Source: CBDDFQ01 sp965227035 (lineage in GTDB: Bacteria > Pseudomonadota > Gammaproteobacteria > Burkholderiales > Burkholderiaceae_C). Taken from it: 64,000 nucleotides of DNA. Location: NCBI GenBank assembly GCA_965227035.1, contig OZ245724.1, forward strand, positions 1,922,001 to 1,986,000, written 5' to 3'. Below, piece by piece: positions 59,828 to 64,000 of this stretch (its first letter is position 1; each line of letters begins with the position of its first letter). The notes beneath the pieces are model-generated. The model saw nothing but the letters and a program-made list of their open reading frames with translations. It had not been told where the DNA came from and did no database searches. The position numbers and the translations under genes are program-made.

Positions 59828-62176
59828 ATGACAACAGATGCTAAGTGGAAAGAGATCCTGTCGCGCAAGATCGACAGCGCCGATGCGTGGCAAGCCGCGT
59901 CAACCGAGGCGGGCAAGCAACCCGATTACTTCAAGCGCAACTGGTCGATGCCTTCCGGTTATGTCTCTGGCAACTACCTCCCCGAAGGTGGCGCAGCCGA
60001 CTACTCGAAGTGGCAAGACACGTACTGGTACATGCGAGAGTTCATGCGTCAGACGTTCGGTGTGTACCCGCCCAAGCCGGATGTTCTCGACCTTGTGATT
60101 TCAGGTTTCAACCTTGGTGCCTACTGCATCCACGTCGCAAAAGATGACCCGTTCATGGTGGCATACACCCCATCAGCGGAAGACGGCAAGCGGGACAAGC
60201 AACTGCGCACCAGCTTCGGCAAGTGCCTGCGCAAGCTGTGCCTGCTGCTTACCGACGAACACATCGCCAAGCTGGACGCTGCGTTCCGCTCGGCGCAAGA
60301 CCCACGGTTCTGGATCGCCACCGATGGCGACGAGATCGAGCGTGTCTACACCAAGATGCAAGGTGACTCGGGCTGCATGCGCTACCCGACCTCGCACTTC
60401 TACAACTCGAAAGACAAGAGCCTCATCCACCCGTCCCGCATCTACGAAGCACCGGGCATGGGCGTGGCCTACCTGCAAGATGAAGCGGGTGAAGTCAAGG
60501 CACGCTCCGTCGTCTGGACTAACCCGGCGGATGAAACCGACAAGCGATACGTCCGCATCTACGGTGACCGAGCACTCAAGAACAAACTTGAAGCGGCGGG
60601 CTACAAGATGCGCGACCTGGCAGGTGCAAAGCTCAAGGCCAAGCCCTACCTCAAAGAGAAAGGCATGTATCAGATGCCGTACCTTGATGGCCCCGGCGGG
60701 GATCAGGGCCGCAACGACGGTGTGTACGGATTCATCGACGCCGCCGAGCCGCAGTACGTGGTTCTCTGCGGGTACAGTCGGATGGAGAAACTGCAAACTG
60801 CTTTCGCTAATGACGGCTTCCGCTGTGACAGGTTCAAGTCCACCTCCGCCGTCGTCCACATCTCGACGGTCGACCTGACCACCTTGAAGTTCACCTGCCC
60901 GCTGACCAACAAAGAGTACGACCGCTCCGAAGTTTCATCGTCGATGGCTTGGGTGGACGACAAGATCCAGCGTGTCGCTTCGGCAGCGGTACCTACTACC
61001 TGGCTCCAAGCCCGCAAGTTCAACGAGCAGGGAGGGATCGACTCATTCTTCGCACCTAAAGAGTGGGTGACGGCGAACTGCTTCGAGAACAGCTACTACT
61101 ACTGGTTCGACTCGGCGAAGGAACGCACGCATTGCGGCCTCGTCAAACCTTCCGCCCGGTTCGGCTACGACGACAGCAAGTACGTGAGTGTCTATGACTA
61201 CACCGAGTACACCGACCCGGCGGACAACACCTCGCACTGGATTCTGCGCAAGGATACGGTGTGCGTGCTGCTCGATCCCGAGTCGAACGAGCAAACCCTT
61301 CTGCCCCGCAGCGTTGCCGAAGCAATGCGCAAAGCGAAGGAGATCGTTCGCTTGGCACCTATCGGCACCCGCACGATGGCAGCGGTGGCGGGTCACAAGT
61401 ACGTCCATGTCACCCCGTCCGGCAAGCGCGTTGTCCAAGGCGTACACGAGATTCGCAAGATGCTCGACGGTCGCTACGACTTTGTCCGCAACCTTGAACA
61501 CGGATCGTTCCTCGGACGGGATGCTTGGTACCCGAAAGACACGCAGTTGGCTGACTACTTGCTGACCATTGAAACGGAAGCTGCGCTGGCTCCTACCAAA
61601 GCCGCGCTCTCCAGCTTCTTCCGTAATCTGGTCGACGATTATTCGAACAACAACACTACGGCGAACGCCACCCAAAGGGCGCTGTCGCAAATCGAACGCA
61701 CGATCCGTGCGGGTGTCAACGGCTACTCGTTCAGCCTCAATGGAGCCAGGCTCACCCGCACCGGAGCGCCGTACACCCCGGCCAAGTTCAAGGCTGCGGT
61801 CGACCGCATCAACGAGATGACCGACGACCAGATCGAAGAAGAAGTCTGGCCGGGCGCAGTGCCATGTGCCCGTGGATGGGCGAAGCTGATGCCGGTGATC
61901 GTGGATTGGATGGTCGCCGAGTACGACAGCGCCCTGCGTGCAGCGGGACGCCCGGACAGCGTCATCACCGATGGCTACCAACGATTCCCCTTGTCGGCGG
62001 CGCACACGGAAATTCCACCTGTCAGCGTGGCCGAGGTGGTGGACACCATCAACGGCCTGATGGCAAGCACGGTGCAGTTGACCAGTGCCACGGTCACCCA
62101 CAACTGGAGCAGCAACGGCCCGCTCAACTTCAACGCAGTGCGTGAGGCAGTGCGCATTCTCGACAACGACGAATAA
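59828..62176 (+). CDS. Large phage protein of unknown function
   Basis: A 782-aa soluble protein with no domain I recognise. Visible marks are a possible zinc site (FTCPLTNKEY and later NCFENSYYYWFDSAKERTHCG, about residues 355-440), a Ser/Thr/Asn-rich linker near 605 and helical ends. There is no Walker motif or transmembrane segment. GGAG precedes the ATG. It is followed 13 bp later by a metallopeptidase gene, so the two are probably co-expressed and may act together. Confidence 0.8.
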   Translation: MTTDAKWKEILSRKIDSADAWQAASTEAGKQPDYFKRNWSMPSGYVSGNYLPEGGAADYSKWQDTYWYMREFMRQTFGVYPPKPDVLDLVISGFNLGAYCIHVAKDDPFMVAYTPSAEDGKRDKQLRTSFGKCLRKLCLLLTDEHIAKLDAAFRSAQDPRFWIATDGDEIERVYTKMQGDSGCMRYPTSHFYNSKDKSLIHPSRIYEAPGMGVAYLQDEAGEVKARSVVWTNPADETDKRYVRIYGDRALKNKLEAAGYKMRDLAGAKLKAKPYLKEKGMYQMPYLDGPGGDQGRNDGVYGFIDAAEPQYVVLCGYSRMEKLQTAFANDGFRCDRFKSTSAVVHISTVDLTTLKFTCPLTNKEYDRSEVSSSMAWVDDKIQRVASAAVPTTWLQARKFNEQGGIDSFFAPKEWVTANCFENSYYYWFDSAKERTHCGLVKPSARFGYDDSKYVSVYDYTEYTDPADNTSHWILRKDTVCVLLDPESNEQTLLPRSVAEAMRKAKEIVRLAPIGTRTMAAVAGHKYVHVTPSGKRVVQGVHEIRKMLDGRYDFVRNLEHGSFLGRDAWYPKDTQLADYLLTIETEAALAPTKAALSSFFRNLVDDYSNNNTTANATQRALSQIERTIRAGVNGYSFSLNGARLTRTGAPYTPAKFKAAVDRINEMTDDQIEEEVWPGAVPCARGWAKLMPVIVDWMVAEYDSALRAAGRPDSVITDGYQRFPLSAAHTEIPPVSVAEVVDTINGLMASTVQLTSATVTHNWSSNGPLNFNAVREAVRILDNDE

Positions 62177-62189
62177 CTGAAAGACTTCA

Positions 62190-63581
62190 ATGACTAAAAC
62201 CGCAGCACCCGACACCACCAACGTGTCCCCCTTCCCCACCCTGACCAGCCACCTTGCGGGCATGGCAGCACCGCCGGCCCCGGCTCCAGCTCCCGCCCCG
62301 GCTCCAGCTACAGTGGTGGACACCAAGGCCGACCGGGTATGGCCCCCGGCCAAGGTGGACAACCTGCTCACTGCAATCCTGAGCTGGCCCCGCACCCACG
62401 ACAGCACGACCGAAGGGCTGTTCAAGACATGGCTGATGGCCAAGATCATCGAAGCCAAGCCCACCACCGTGGAGGTCGTCGAGTTGGGTTGCATCATGGT
62501 GACGGTCAAGCCGAAGGGCATGGCGAAAGACAAGTACCCGCCCAACATGTTCTCGTGCCACATCGACACCTGCGATGGCTCGACCAAGTACGCAACCGAC
62601 GATCGCAAGCGCCTGAACTACGACGCGAACTTCGGCCTGATCGGACTGGACAACAACTCGATCGGCAATTGCCTGGGCGCGGACGACGGAGCGGGCGTCT
62701 GGCTCATGCTCAAGATGATCGAAGCCAAGGTACCGGGCACGTACATGTTCCATCGCGGCGAAGAAGTCGGCGGGCTTGGGTCGCGTGCCATCCTGACGGC
62801 CCGCAAGGAGTGGTTAGCCAAGACGTTCGAGCTGTGCGTTGCCTTCGACCGGGCACACAACGACGAGATCATCACGCACCAAGGCGGGCTGCGCTGCGCA
62901 TCCGACAAGTGCGGGCTGTCCCTGATCCGCCAGTTGAAAGACAACGGGATGGAGTACGTGCTCTCGACACGCGGCAGCTTCACTGACTCAAAGACATACC
63001 GGGGCGTGATCGACGAGTGCTTCAACATGGGCGTGGGCTACGACCAGCAGCACGGTCGAAGCGAGTCGCTCGACTACGGCCACCTATGCGACCTGCTCGA
63101 TGCACTGGTCGGCGTGCAGTGGGACATGCTGGTGATCGACCGCGACTGCACCTCGCCTGACCCGGCACCCACCTACTACGGTGGCTCTGGTTACGGCCGA
63201 GTCGGTGCGCAGTACGGCGGCACCACGAGTCGCCCGACGAACGAGGAGTACGGCGACCTGTTCGACCTGTCCGACGAGGAATGGGAGCGCCGCAAGGCCG
63301 AGCGTGCCAAGAGCCACAGTCGCCACGACTTCACCGATCCGGTGGAGTACAAGCAGCCGTCGTCCAACCGCACCCCGCAGACCGCGTCGACCAGGCCGAC
63401 CCGCGAAGCCACAGCGGAGGATGCCTACGAAGATATGAAGGACACCTCGTTCAGCGACATGCTCTCTTGGGCAGAGATGGAGCCGGTCGCTATGACCGAA
63501 GCGATGTTCGATCTGATGGAGTACATCGCCGCCCTCAAAGCGCAGGTTCAGTTCTTGCGCGGCGTGTCCCGTTCCCATTGA
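62190..63581 (+). CDS. M20/M28-like zinc aminopeptidase fold protein
   Basis: A 463-aa protein with the metal-site layout of clan MH peptidases. His124 and Asp126 are in SCHIDTC, Asp165-Asp166 in LGADDGAG, Glu191-Glu192 in RGEEVGGLG, Asp220 in AFDRAHND, and a late His (His288 or His298). The PepT/M20 order is preserved. An Ala/Pro linker (26-41) precedes it. The C-terminal 120 residues (YGGSGYGRVGAQYGG then charged) are disordered. It may process a peptide or amide substrate; host or phage target unknown. Confidence 0.75.
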   Translation: MTKTAAPDTTNVSPFPTLTSHLAGMAAPPAPAPAPAPAPATVVDTKADRVWPPAKVDNLLTAILSWPRTHDSTTEGLFKTWLMAKIIEAKPTTVEVVELGCIMVTVKPKGMAKDKYPPNMFSCHIDTCDGSTKYATDDRKRLNYDANFGLIGLDNNSIGNCLGADDGAGVWLMLKMIEAKVPGTYMFHRGEEVGGLGSRAILTARKEWLAKTFELCVAFDRAHNDEIITHQGGLRCASDKCGLSLIRQLKDNGMEYVLSTRGSFTDSKTYRGVIDECFNMGVGYDQQHGRSESLDYGHLCDLLDALVGVQWDMLVIDRDCTSPDPAPTYYGGSGYGRVGAQYGGTTSRPTNEEYGDLFDLSDEEWERRKAERAKSHSRHDFTDPVEYKQPSSNRTPQTASTRPTREATAEDAYEDMKDTSFSDMLSWAEMEPVAMTEAMFDLMEYIAALKAQVQFLRGVSRSH

Positions 63582-63593
63582 CTAACATGTTAG
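63582..63593 (+). repeat. Dispersed motif half-palindrome, copy 14
   Basis: CTAACATGTTAG, a perfect 12-bp palindrome directly after the peptidase stop and overlapping the SD region of the next gene. Confidence 0.55.
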
Positions 63594-63603
63594 AAGGAGT
63601 AAT

Positions 63604-63822
63604 ATGCAAAACCCCCCGGATAAGGTAGTCGAAGTCAGGCACTTGTCCATACTCGGCCCCACGCAGTACGAAGTGCTGGTGGATTTGTTACAGGAGATCC
63701 AAGCTCGGCAGGTGAGGACGGAGACGCGTGTCGTGCGAATGATGCAGCGCCTCGGCCTCGATCCGTCGGGTGCCCCTGTCGATAACGACGCTGGTGGAGA
63801 AGCTCTGCCCGCTGTCGTGTAA
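63604..63822 (+). CDS. Small phage protein, unknown
   Basis: A 72-aa protein with a helical middle (PTQYEVLVDLLQEIQARQV) and AAGGAG before the ATG. Its end GTG TAA lies in a dispersed motif copy. Confidence 0.65.
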   Translation: MQNPPDKVVEVRHLSILGPTQYEVLVDLLQEIQARQVRTETRVVRMMQRLGLDPSGAPVDNDAGGEALPAVV

Positions 63823-63831
63823 ACGTGTAAG
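63817..63831 (+). repeat. 15-bp dispersed motif variant, copy 15
   Basis: GTGTAAACGTGTAAG, including the stop codon of the preceding gene. Confidence 0.55.
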
Positions 63832-63836
63832 CCTTT

Positions 63837-63865
63837 GGACATTCGGCGCACCCCGCCGTTTGTCC
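63837..63865 (-). repeat. 29-bp hairpin repeat, copy 6 (reverse orientation)
   Basis: Same element inverted. It lies 14 bp after the preceding stop and 20 bp before the next ATG. Confidence 0.75.
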
Positions 63866-63885
63866 AGTCACCAAGGAGTTATTCA

Positions 63886-64000
63886 ATGGACGTGAAAGAA
63901 GCAGCCCTGAACCGGGCAACCTCGATGCTGAAAGCATTGGGAGCGAAGTTCGCCATCGTGATGCCTGACGGCACCAAGCACGGGGAACTGGAGGTGGCGA
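63886..64000 (+). CDS. Start of a further phage gene (cut by window edge)
   Basis: AAGGAG precedes the ATG at 63886. The 38 visible codons start MDVKEAALNRATSMLKAL. No family is recognised from this fragment. Confidence 0.7.
   Translation, partial: MDVKEAALNRATSMLKALGAKFAIVMPDGTKHGELEVA

Noticed and set aside
53391..63865. The 29-bp hairpins as ordinary rho-independent terminators
   Set aside because: None is followed by a T-run on either strand, and separate good terminators exist nearby.

Overview
The window has two parts. Positions 1 to about 16,070 are ordinary chromosome of a betaproteobacterium, most likely Burkholderiales. The evidence is the gene content and order: an RDD protein, diacylglycerol kinase, a nadE-PII pair, soluble and membrane pyrophosphatases back to back, moaA-mobA, an RND efflux pair, and a methyltransferase-rnhA operon. 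The genus cannot be fixed from sequence alone. From about 16,074 to the right end (64,000) everything reads as one prophage. Its right end lies outside the window.

The prophage has three blocks. (1) 16.2-24.1 kb, plus strand: tyrosine integrase overlapping an SF2 helicase, two small proteins, a probable ssDNA-binding protein, a small HTH protein and a 1016-aa primase-helicase. (2) 24.1-52.7 kb, minus strand: the virion and lysis genes. From promoter-proximal to distal these are small proteins, an HslV/proteasome-like hydrolase, large terminase, portal, scaffold, a capsid-associated protein, major capsid protein, adaptors, glycine-rich and other tail-tip proteins, a spanning lysis set (XhlA-like, GH108 muramidase, 3-TM holin), a nozzle-like tail protein, an S74-chaperone protein and a 2085-aa protein with a zincin motif. 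No tape measure, sheath or major tail tube is seen, so a short-tailed (podovirus-type) virion is inferred. (3) 53.0-64.0 kb, plus strand: a lipoprotein and a run of small overlapping unknown genes, then a 782-aa unknown and a phage-encoded M20/M28-like metallopeptidase.

The most unusual content is non-coding. A 15-bp motif (NTGTWAAYNNGTTAG) occurs about 15 times in the rare gaps between prophage genes. It usually sits just after a stop codon and mostly points with transcription, like the stoperators of some temperate phages. A second family, six copies of an exactly 29-bp inverted repeat with a conserved 2x2 A/A mismatch, is confined to the gaps of the right early region. A 630-bp AT-rich gap at 54.02-54.65 kb carries two 16-bp direct repeats, three 22-bp iterons and paired TGTCAC/TGTCAT sites. 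Similar paired sites sit upstream of the integrase. This gap is the best candidate for the phage origin and immunity control region.

No DNA polymerase, classical CI-like repressor, tRNA, CRISPR array or insertion sequence was recognised in the window.
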